Source of the DNA: Candidatus Heimdallarchaeota archaeon
Lineage (GTDB): Archaea > Asgardarchaeota > Heimdallarchaeia > Heimdallarchaeales > Kariarchaeaceae
Direction: 5' to 3'
DNA length: 17,741 nt
NCBI GenBank assembly: GCA_022574115.1
Contig: JACZSS010000005.1
Coordinates: 1 to 17,741, forward strand
The notes under the pieces are model-generated. The model was given only the letters and a program-made list of their open reading frames with translations, searched no databases and was not told where the DNA came from. The position numbers were made by a program, and so were the translations under genes. Positions 7,510-14,375 of the stretch are shown here, piece after piece; the stretch's first letter is position 1; every line of letters begins with the position of its first letter.

Positions 7510-8424
7510 ATGAGAACTGAAAATATTAGTCTAATTGTATTGAATATTAATGTTGATTTTAATATTTTAAATTCGTATGATTTTCTAAAATATTCGATCC
7601 CGCCAAACTATTTAAATAGCTTGGTTGCTGATTCTAGTTTGATTACCCATTGGTCATCCACTGAAAGCCGGAACCATCATATGAGCAATGAAATAATTCA
7701 AGCAGACACTGAAGAGACAGACCATAGTATACAGATAGACTTTTGGACAGACTTGCCTATTGTCAAAGAATTTGAAACAGACCTTTATTGGAAGGTAGTA
7801 GCTCCAAGCCCACGAGGAATAATAATAGACATTTTGGTTGAAGGCATTTGGACAATACATCCAAAGACCAGGGACAAAAGAAAAAGAAGAGCTCTGTCAG
7901 CTACGGAAATTTTAGATCGTTTGAACGGAAATGAAAAAAAAGGGATTAAAGGGAGATTAGCTTCAGAAGATATAGTCAAACGCACTAATCTTTACTTTCA
8001 TTTAGAAAAATTGGAAGAAAATGAGGTCATAGAAGTAATCGATACGACAACTACCGGAAAGCGAACGACCACGTATTATGGCCGAACTGCCAAAATTGTA
8101 ATCCCTAAAGGAGATCTAAAACATTACCATCAGAACGCCGTGATGAACTTAGACGATTTTGATGAGCTTTTAACGAGAATTAATCCTGACCTCAAAGTTA
8201 CAGAACTTAAAGAAACTAAGGAATTGGCCTCTCGAATTTACAATTATGGATATTCTAAACAGATGGATCAGTGGTTCAGTGAGAATCAAGAAAATTTGCG
8301 TGGTCTGGAAATGGATTTCAGAAAACTTTATGATTTCTTAAGTATCCTCCTGCGGTATGATGAAGACGCAATCAAAGGACTAAGAAGAATTGCGAAATAT
8401 TTAAAATTACCAAAGTTGGATTAA
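7510..8424 (+). CDS. winged-helix DNA-binding protein, probable transcription regulator
   Basis: The frame encodes 304 residues from the ATG at 7510. After an N-terminal part of unknown fold, residues about 126-195 form a likely winged helix: a very basic entry (KTRDKRKRRAL), the SATEILDRLNGNE helix, SEDIVKRTNLYFHLEKLEEN as the probable recognition region, and a Thr-rich beta wing (TTTTGKRTTTYY). The layout is ArsR/PadR-like. The C-terminal 90 residues (MNLDDFDELLTR to the end) are helical and could dimerise or sense a ligand. The frame is open upstream to a TTG at 7372 (350 residues), but that start is only 7 bases from the divergent ATG at 7364. The TATAAAA at 7485 points to 7510. A later ATG at 7681 (247 residues) is a third option. 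Target genes are unknown. Confidence 0.7.
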   Translation: MRTENISLIVLNINVDFNILNSYDFLKYSIPPNYLNSLVADSSLITHWSSTESRNHHMSNEIIQADTEETDHSIQIDFWTDLPIVKEFETDLYWKVVAPSPRGIIIDILVEGIWTIHPKTRDKRKRRALSATEILDRLNGNEKKGIKGRLASEDIVKRTNLYFHLEKLEENEVIEVIDTTTTGKRTTTYYGRTAKIVIPKGDLKHYHQNAVMNLDDFDELLTRINPDLKVTELKETKELASRIYNYGYSKQMDQWFSENQENLRGLEMDFRKLYDFLSILLRYDEDAIKGLRRIAKYLKLPKLD

Positions 8425-8598
8425 CCACCGACATACGAATAAATTTAGACAAATCCAAATCCAAGATAGATGAAAATATTCAATTATAATGGTTATGCCT
8501 ATTCCAAGACGATTGAACAAGCACCAATACCTCCTTTAAACAGGCTCAAAGACAGTCCTAGTGGATTTTAACATTTGTGAAGATTTCCCTTCAGAACA

Positions 8599-9296
8599 TT
8601 GAAAACATGGTGGCGCTGGGGTCCAATGTTGCAGACTATTTCAGTTCAAGGTATGGAAAACCTACATATCGAAGACGAATTTTTCAAAATCGTCTCATTT
8701 GATTTCCAAACCGTCCAACATCAACTAAATGTAGAGGACACAACCAATAATGAGGAATTTTGGTATTTGATTGAAGGTACTTTAGAAGTTAACGCTGCTG
8801 AAGTCATTTTCACTCTCAATGCCTTAAAATGCCACACTTCAACCAATTCACTGAAATAAAATTGCTAAAAGTTTCAGAAAATGCTCGTGGGATATTTATC
8901 CGCATAATTAACAAGTCAAAGGCTATAAATCAGAATCTGCTGATTACGAACTCGGTAGATTGTGTCAATTTACGTAATCCGACATTTCAGAACAAGTAGA
9001 TTTTTGGATATGGAAATGTCCCATTTCAGTCCAAAGTCCTTAGTTTTGAGGCGTTGTATCTTACGGATGGATCTGATTCGGATCACTTCCTGGATGAAGA
9101 AATTCCGCATCTACACTCTGAGTCATCTGAATACTATTTTACTATTTCGGGCAACGATGAAGTCAAGGTGCTTGATCAAACCTACACTATCCCAGATAGC
9201 TCATTTCTGCGTGTACCAACAAATACTTGTCATGAACGAGTTAGCATATCAAACCATTTCATCGGATTTGTTATCAGGTATCCTTTAGATGATTGA
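8599..9296 (+). pseudogene. two-cupin protein, broken by a frameshift and a TAG stop
   Basis: Two cupin domains lie in succession but in different frames. The first (8599-8859) starts TTG, or ATG at 8626, and carries EEFWYLIEGTLEVN, a cupin strand pair without the usual His ligands. Around 8825-8835 the frame must shift for the domain to finish (PHFNQFTEIKLLKVSENARG), and that second frame then meets a TAG at 8997-8999. The same frame continues into the second cupin (9000-9296), which keeps a perfect first motif, HLHSESSEYYFTISG (H-x-H-x4-E-x6-G), and a good second one, VPTNTCHERVS. Metal binding would therefore have been in the C-terminal cupin. Cupins include dioxygenases, isomerases and sensors, so no substrate can be named. 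The 3' part could still be translated alone from TTG 9054. Confidence 0.7.
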
Positions 9297-9352
9297 GCGC
9301 AAAAAACTGATTGTGCATAAATCGAAACTCCAATCCCACTTTGACATCGTAA

Positions 9353-9814
9353 TTAACTTGTCAGGTAAGTGAAATAATCTGTGTTTATGCCTTCTTTCCC
9401 TATGGTCTTCAAGAAAGACATCAACTGACCTCGATGATAGGTACTGTGATCAGTAAAAGCTAAATAATAGTCTTCAATGGCTGCAGTTAATACCTTATCA
9501 GGTCCAAGGGGGAAGTCAATAGTGGATCGCTCATCAGCTTTCATATCAGACGAGAATCTTGTTAGAAGCTCTTGCCAGCGTGTAGTTAGCTGTTTAGGAG
9601 AAAAATCATTTAATTCGGTCATAAATTCAGAGAATGGAGTTTTGATGTCAAAGTAGTACATATAGGTTGCGACCCAGTGAACTAATAAATTCTTAATGCT
9701 TCGTTTTGGCCCTGACAATTCCCTTGCGTATTCCTCATCGGTGAGACTATCAACGAGCGGAATTAACCGATTCTCAGCCCACACATAGAATTCGGCGTAT
9801 TTTGGTAAAACCAT
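9353..9814 (-). CDS. DinB/YfiT-like four-helix-bundle metalloprotein
   Basis: The protein has 153 residues, the usual length of the DinB superfamily. It starts with the typical YAEFYVWAENRLIPLVDSL helix. The three putative metal-binding histidines are in place: one in LLVHWVA (His46) and two in TDHSTYHRGQL (His123, His127). The family includes thiol-dependent enzymes and many proteins of unknown role, so no reaction is assigned. The ATG at 9814 is used here; a TTG at 9832 would add six residues. It is divergent from the SurE-type gene, with about 120 bases between them that hold the promoters of both. Confidence 0.8.
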   Translation of the reverse strand: MVLPKYAEFYVWAENRLIPLVDSLTDEEYARELSGPKRSIKNLLVHWVATYMYYFDIKTPFSEFMTELNDFSPKQLTTRWQELLTRFSSDMKADERSTIDFPLGPDKVLTAAIEDYYLAFTDHSTYHRGQLMSFLKTIGKEGINTDYFTYLTS

Positions 9815-9934
9815 AACAATTGATGTTTTCAAACATTATTTTTAAGATTATACGCGTGACTAAATTTTTCATTAAATGGATAAAATCATTTAAGAAAGTG
9901 GAAATAACTGCTAAACTGAGAATATCAGATCCCA

Positions 9935-10744
9935 ATGAGCAACTCAAAACTAAGAATAATGATTGGCAATGATGACGGAATTAATAGTATGGGAGTGGAT
10001 ATACTTGCCAAACACGCAAACGAAATGGGTGAAATAAAAATAATTTGCCCAGAAAGGCAGATGACAGCTCAAGGTAAAGGATTGACATTTCATAAACCAA
10101 TTCGTGTCAAGAAAACGACAACGTTTTCCGGATTAACTGGGCTGGCACACAATTCCACTCCTGCACTTTCTTTGTTAGTATATCAACACCTACATGGGAC
10201 CCCAGACGCCGTATTTTCAGGGATAAATAGTGGTGAAAACACTTCAATCCATTCGATATTAACATCTGATACCTGCGCCTTGGCTATGGAAGGAGGAATT
10301 ATGAACATTCCATCATTCGCATTTTCTATCGATGTACCTGAAAGTGCCTTTAACCAAGATCATATTCCTGGTGATGTGGATTTAGCCGGAAAATATTCAG
10401 CCATCATTGCCAAAGCATTCTTAGCACATGGGAGCAAAAATTATTGGAAGAATACCTTGTTTATCAATGTCAATTTTCCCAGAAAATTGAATTTTACCAT
10501 CCCTATTGTAGCCTCTGAAGTTGAAACATACAAGTATGATAATATCCTACATGAACGAGAGGATCCAAGAGGTGAGGAATATTATTGGTTGTGGGGAACA
10601 AGGAGAAAAAATTTCAACACTGATCTTGATAGCTCACGCATTTTTAATAACGAGGCAATTACAGTCAGTGCAATTTCACTCAATAGTAGCATCGATTTGT
10701 ATAAGGAAACAGGTGATATTGCTGCAAGGATTCAACTAGTTTAG
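9935..10744 (+). CDS. surE: SurE-type nucleoside 5'-monophosphate phosphatase, divergent motifs
   Basis: The protein has 269 residues with the SurE fold signature: MIGNDDGINSMGVDILA (Asn12, Asp13, Asp14), CPERQMTAQGKGLTFHKPIR (39-58), TPDAVFSGINSGEN (89-102, Asn98) and MNIPSFAFS. SurE enzymes are metal-dependent phosphatases acting on nucleoside monophosphates, sometimes on polyphosphate. Several usually fixed positions differ. The first motif is GNDDG rather than TNDDG. The second-motif Ser that helps bind the metal appears as Thr-Ala (QMTAQGKG). The SGT(V/x)GAA loop reads SDTCALAMEG at 111-120. The metal-binding Asp pair and Asn are kept, so activity is plausible but specificity may be altered. 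Start ATG; no clear Shine-Dalgarno. The kinase-fold gene follows 61 bases downstream on the same strand and is probably co-transcribed. Confidence 0.87.
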   Translation: MSNSKLRIMIGNDDGINSMGVDILAKHANEMGEIKIICPERQMTAQGKGLTFHKPIRVKKTTTFSGLTGLAHNSTPALSLLVYQHLHGTPDAVFSGINSGENTSIHSILTSDTCALAMEGGIMNIPSFAFSIDVPESAFNQDHIPGDVDLAGKYSAIIAKAFLAHGSKNYWKNTLFINVNFPRKLNFTIPIVASEVETYKYDNILHEREDPRGEEYYWLWGTRRKNFNTDLDSSRIFNNEAITVSAISLNSSIDLYKETGDIAARIQLV

Positions 10745-10792
10745 CTTTCTTTGTTGATTACAAAGATCATTATTTGAATCTTACTCATTACC

Positions 10793-10798
10793 AGGTGA
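10793..10798 (+). promoter_or_regulatory. Shine-Dalgarno of the kinase-fold gene
   Basis: AGGTGA ends 7 bases before the GTG at 10806. It is the clearest ribosome-binding site in the window, and it supports both the GTG start and translation from a shared message with the gene upstream. Confidence 0.55.
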
Positions 10799-10805
10799 AA
10801 CGGAT

Positions 10806-11810
10806 GTGAAAAATGTTGAAGATTTATCAGAGAGGGATCTTAAAAGTATTGTTGACCAATATGATTTTGGGGAACTGCACAGATATAAAAAAATTGATGG
10901 GGGTAGCACTCCGTGTGCTATGATTCAAACCACTAGCGGTAATTATTTTGTGAAATATATTGATAAATCAATTACAGACGAAAGGATGATTAATTTTACT
11001 AACCATGTCATGCTGAGCTTATCGTCCCTAAAAATTAAGCAACCAGTCATTTACAAAACAATAAATGGAAGTCTGTTGTCGACGAAAGGGTGCATGGTAT
11101 TCGACTATCTAGAGGGAAGTTCAGAGACTTATATCTCGGAAAATCATATCCAAAGCGTATTTACTTACTTGGCTCGATATAATTCTGGTCTTGGCCATTT
11201 GACAGTGCCTGCTTGGATAGGTGAATTTGCAAATCATTGGGATAGAGCTGATTCTTTGACTTATTTATTAGATGATTTTGCTCCTCATATGGACAACAAG
11301 CCGATTGTAGATAAGGTTACAGAGGTTCTTGCGGATGCATTTAAAATCCTAAATGGGCATCGCTCTGAACTTGAAGCATTACCTAGACAATTAATTCATG
11401 GAGACTTGGGAGGTAACAATATTATCAGGTCAGACAAAGCTTCTACCAGTCCTGTGGTAATAGATTTGACACCATATCATGAAAATCACCTCTACTCCAT
11501 CTGTGTACCGATCTACTGGGCATATATTTATTTTGCAAAAAAGGAGAATATCGAGTTTGAAAATATTAGCGAAGCACTTGATGCTTACAATCAGCAATTC
11601 AGATTAGCTGAAGACGAAAAATCGCTATTCTTTGAACTTATTGTCAAAGTGGCCTGTCGAATGGTTGTCGTAATGATTTTATTCGACCTAGACTCAATAA
11701 AATCTCAAGTAAAACCTTTCATAAAATTTTCCCAACCGATTTCGACTGTACATGCACTTAAAAAAATTCTCCTCGAGAAAGATAAAATAACGAGTATAAT
11801 TAATTTCTAA
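10806..11810 (+). CDS. aminoglycoside phosphotransferase/choline kinase-fold protein
   Basis: The 334-residue protein has the order of motifs of the APH (phosphotransferase) branch of the protein-kinase-like fold. An N-terminal lobe contains a Gly/Ser-rich turn (KKIDGGSTPCAM, 28-39) and a likely ATP-anchoring lysine in YFVKYID (Lys50). A hinge follows at MVFDYLEG (97-104). The catalytic loop is LIHGDLGGNNII (197-207: His198, Asp200, Asn205), and VVIDLTP (Asp220) stands where kinases have DFG. Known relatives phosphorylate choline, homoserine, sugars, thiosugars or antibiotics; the substrate here cannot be told, and antibiotic resistance should not be assumed. The start is GTG behind AGGTGA. 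It directly follows the SurE-type phosphatase on the same strand, so the pair may act on related phosphorylated metabolites (inference). Confidence 0.8.
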   Translation: MKNVEDLSERDLKSIVDQYDFGELHRYKKIDGGSTPCAMIQTTSGNYFVKYIDKSITDERMINFTNHVMLSLSSLKIKQPVIYKTINGSLLSTKGCMVFDYLEGSSETYISENHIQSVFTYLARYNSGLGHLTVPAWIGEFANHWDRADSLTYLLDDFAPHMDNKPIVDKVTEVLADAFKILNGHRSELEALPRQLIHGDLGGNNIIRSDKASTSPVVIDLTPYHENHLYSICVPIYWAYIYFAKKENIEFENISEALDAYNQQFRLAEDEKSLFFELIVKVACRMVVVMILFDLDSIKSQVKPFIKFSQPISTVHALKKILLEKDKITSIINF

Positions 11811-11842
11811 AATAAATGTAATTATTGGCTAGCCAAATCAGA

Positions 11843-12550
11843 TTATGCTAATTCTAAAATCCGACCAGACATATTCAATGTTGTTTTACAATTTGGACAT
11901 TTCTTTTTCATTTTCAGCCAATCCTCAATGTGATCGAAATGAGCAACTGCGCCGCAATTAGGACATTTAGTTCCTTCTTTGGATCGAGTAAGTGTACCAT
12001 AGCAGATCATACAGACACCTGAAATCTTTGGTCTTGGGAGCAGAAGTCTAATGAATGAAGTGATTCCTTTGATCAAGGCACCTCGATTATCTTCGATTTC
12101 AATTGATTCATATTCACTAGTAACAAATGCAGTGGGTCCGGTAAATTTCTCAATCTTCACAAATGACCCTTTGACAATAGGTTTTGTTATTCCAACTGCT
12201 TTCGCCTGAAGGAAATCAAAGCTCTCGCCATTTTTCACTTTGATTTCTCCAAATTTATTTGGAAAAATATTAATTGTTACCTCCCCGTCTTTTAACAAAT
12301 ACATTTTCTGGATGGAACTTGAGGAGGTCATAAAAATGTAAAGAATTGTTATCACTCCATATGTAAATCCAAAACCCAGTCCGAATGCGGCTGGTTCTTC
12401 CGTTCCTAAGTATCCTGATAAACCCCAGGCAAAGAGCCCATAGGGGAGACCAAGTGTCAAGGGACTAATCAGAAAATCAAATTCGGTGAGTGTTGCCATG
12501 AGATAATAGACAACCGCAATTGCAATAATATAAGTGTAAAATTCTTCCAT
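11843..12550 (-). CDS. NfeD-like membrane protein with C-terminal RING/PHD-like zinc finger
   Basis: The 235-residue protein has three membrane segments (about 6-21, 31-49 and 54-74). A beta-rich domain like the OB-fold of short NfeD proteins follows (about 84-152, including GESFDFLQAKAVG and GSFVKIEKFTG). A further hydrophobic stretch, ALIKGITSFIRLLL, covers 158-171. The C-terminus is a cross-brace zinc finger: Cys180-x2-Cys183-x12-Cys196-x2-Cys199-x4-His204-x2-His207-x10-Cys218-x2-Cys221, with the DWL before the last pair common in RING fingers. NfeD partners SPFH proteins in membrane microdomains; RING fingers mostly bind ubiquitin-conjugating enzymes, but similar fingers also just bind proteins. 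The joining of the two in one archaeal protein is noteworthy. The NfeD call is moderate, the zinc finger strong. Start ATG; TATA box about 65-85 bases upstream. Confidence 0.8.
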   Translation of the reverse strand: MEEFYTYIIAIAVVYYLMATLTEFDFLISPLTLGLPYGLFAWGLSGYLGTEEPAAFGLGFGFTYGVITILYIFMTSSSSIQKMYLLKDGEVTINIFPNKFGEIKVKNGESFDFLQAKAVGITKPIVKGSFVKIEKFTGPTAFVTSEYESIEIEDNRGALIKGITSFIRLLLPRPKISGVCMICYGTLTRSKEGTKCPNCGAVAHFDHIEDWLKMKKKCPNCKTTLNMSGRILELA

Positions 12551-12613
12551 CTTGGTGACTCCAATATCGCCTTAATGAAATGACAAGAAAATCATATTTG
12601 AACGTTCTCGATG

Positions 12614-12637
12614 TAGATTATATATTCTATATATTTC
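12614..12637 (-). promoter_or_regulatory. TATA element for the NfeD-like gene
   Basis: The minus strand reads AAATATATAGAATATATAAT, a doubled TATA-like sequence. Transcription about 25 bases downstream would leave a leader of roughly 45 bases before the ATG at 12550. Confidence 0.5.
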
Positions 12638-12799
12638 TAAACATCACCCAATTTGATCATAAAAATAAAATTTCCGACTAATTGACAATCATGAAAATCA
12701 ACAAAATATGGGGAAAAACCTCAAAACTCTGATGATCACGACTGATTTTGGATTTCGACTCGTGACTCCTGAATTTAAGTAAAAGGAGGCAGGAAATCC

Positions 12800-12816
12800 G
12801 AAATTCTCTGAATTTC
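12800..12816. promoter_or_regulatory. possible operator upstream of xdhA
   Basis: GAAATTC-TCT-GAATTTC is a perfect 7-base inverted repeat with a 3-base centre, about 70 bases upstream of the xdhA TATA box. Its size fits a dimeric helix-turn-helix regulator. Which protein binds, if any, is unknown. Confidence 0.35.
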
Positions 12817-12883
12817 TGAATGTGAAATGTACGAAAATTGGGTAATCTATCTTTTTTTTATTAATTTTAGAATCCAAAATCGA

Positions 12884-12895
12884 TTTATTAAAAAC
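12884..12895 (+). promoter_or_regulatory. putative TATA box for the xdh operon
   Basis: TTTATTAAAAAC is centred about 35 bases before the ATG at 12924, predicting a leader of about ten bases. A second AT-rich run lies at 12850-12868. Confidence 0.4.
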
Positions 12896-12923
12896 AAGGT
12901 CCCGTTTCCCAGCAGTTACGCAA

Positions 12924-14375
12924 ATGTCGGCTCACGAATTGTTTATTCTAAACAATGAGATTATCACAGACGAAATGTTAAGTTCAGACGAGATTACATA
13001 TTCGTCTCTTCTTTTAGATTTTGTAAGATATAATAAAAGACTTCCTGGTACAAAGATAGGATGCAGAGAAGGGGATTGTGGTGCATGTACAGTACTAGTC
13101 GGAGATTTGGTAAATGATCAGCTCGACTATCAGCAAATTGTCTCTTGTTTAACGCCAATTGGAAATATTATTGGTAAACACGTTGTTACGATTGAGGGTA
13201 TCAACAGAGAACAATTAACTCCAATTCAACGGGAAATTATAAATGAAGGTGGGACGCAATGTGGGGCTTGTACACCCGGATTTGTTGTATCTTTGACAGG
13301 ATATGCACTTAACAATGACGTGGTCGGTCCAGAACAAATCATAGGATCCATGGATGGGAACATTTGCAGATGTACTGGTTATAAGTCACTAGAGAAGGCC
13401 GCTATATCAATATTACCTATGCTTGACAGCATTAACAAAACCGATACCTTACGAATTCAAGGATTGGTTGAAAATGAGTTTATTCCTGATTATTTCTTGG
13501 AAATAAAAGATCGATTGATAAATCTCAACAGGAACTTAAGTCGGAAGACAGAATTACACAAATCCAGTAATATCCTGATCGGTGGGGGAACTGACCTGTA
13601 TGTTCAGAGAGCTGAATGGTTGACACGACAATCTGCAGACTTCCTTGAATTGAAAGAATCGTCGTCATTTATTAACCATGAGAACGGGAAAGTGGTGATT
13701 GGGGCTGGAATCACATCAACGCAATTGATGGAATCGAAGGTGTTAACAGACATATTTCCAAATATCTACAAACATTTCAAACTCTTCGGATCAACTTTAA
13801 TTAGAAACATTGCTACACTCGGTGGAAATATAGTCAATGGATCTCCCATTGCCGATATGGTAATTTTCTTTCTTGCATTAAACCCTACGATCAATCTTCA
13901 AGCCCAACAGGAAAAGCGGTCTTTAAATCTTAGAGACTTCTTCTTAGACTACAAAACACTTGATCTGAAAGAAGATGAGATAGTATCCTCCATTGATTTT
14001 AGTTTACCTCCGGATAACGGCTGCTTCAACTTTGAAAAAGTCTCAAAGCGCACATATTTAGATATAGCTAGTGTGAATAGTGCTTTCTACGTAGATTTCG
14101 ATGCAACCAATACCATAACTACCGCTGGATTAACTGCAGGAGGTGTGGCACCAGTTCCTAAATACTTAACAATAGGTTCTGAATACTTAATTGGTAAGCA
14201 AATCAACAATCAGACCCTTCTAAACTTATTAGATATTGTTGATCAAGAAATTTCACCAATCAGTGATGTGAGAGGATCCGCGGAATATAAGCGGCTCCTT
14301 TTGCGACAGTTAATTATTGCCCACTTTATTACCTTGTTTGAGAATTCAGTTCACATTGAGGAGTTGATTGCTTGA
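12924..14375 (+). CDS. xdhA: xanthine dehydrogenase iron-sulfur/FAD subunit
   Basis: The 483-residue protein joins two modules, as in bacterial XdhA. Residues 5-165 form the two-cluster iron-sulfur part. A plant-ferredoxin-like [2Fe-2S] site uses Cys47, Cys52, Cys55 (CREGDCGAC) and Cys75. The second cluster uses Cys113, Cys116, Cys148 and Cys150 (CGACTPGF ... GNICRCTGY). Residues about 212-480 are the FAD-binding domain with NILIGGGTDLYV and TLIRNIATLGGNIVNGSPIA. Electrons from the molybdenum site in XdhB pass through the clusters to FAD and then to NAD+ or another acceptor; which acceptor cannot be read here. The ATG start puts the usual short beta strand (ELFILNNEII) at the N-terminus. It leads a three-gene operon, and its stop overlaps the next start (TTGA). 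Confidence 0.95.
   Translation: MSAHELFILNNEIITDEMLSSDEITYSSLLLDFVRYNKRLPGTKIGCREGDCGACTVLVGDLVNDQLDYQQIVSCLTPIGNIIGKHVVTIEGINREQLTPIQREIINEGGTQCGACTPGFVVSLTGYALNNDVVGPEQIIGSMDGNICRCTGYKSLEKAAISILPMLDSINKTDTLRIQGLVENEFIPDYFLEIKDRLINLNRNLSRKTELHKSSNILIGGGTDLYVQRAEWLTRQSADFLELKESSSFINHENGKVVIGAGITSTQLMESKVLTDIFPNIYKHFKLFGSTLIRNIATLGGNIVNGSPIADMVIFFLALNPTINLQAQQEKRSLNLRDFFLDYKTLDLKEDEIVSSIDFSLPPDNGCFNFEKVSKRTYLDIASVNSAFYVDFDATNTITTAGLTAGGVAPVPKYLTIGSEYLIGKQINNQTLLNLLDIVDQEISPISDVRGSAEYKRLLLRQLIIAHFITLFENSVHIEELIA

Larger units (their letters stand above)
12551..12923. other. divergent control region between the NfeD-like gene and xdhA
   Basis: These 373 bases contain no gene. They hold a minus-strand TATA element (12614-12637) for the NfeD-like gene, a perfect 7-base inverted repeat (12800-12816) and a likely TATA box (12884-12895) for xdhA. 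A second, spaced pair, TCACGA near 12735 and TCGTGA near 12760, is also inverted and could be another regulator site. No terminator or RNA gene was seen. Confidence 0.5.

Noticed and set aside
6764..8999. Both broken genes stop at TAG, raising the idea of TAG read as an amino acid (for example pyrrolysine).
   Set aside because: Intact genes in the window end normally with TAG (TDP2-like, surE, xdhB), and the two loci carry other defects (missing start and 3' half; frameshift). Decay explains them better.
8962..9288. 108-codon plus-strand ORF overlapping the second cupin.
   Set aside because: It is in another frame over the region where the cupin motifs are plainly in the 9000-9296 frame, and its product lacks any recognisable feature.
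10806..11810. Reading the APH-fold gene as antibiotic resistance.
   Set aside because: The motifs place it only in the broad phosphotransferase fold; most members act on normal metabolites, and no resistance-specific features are visible.
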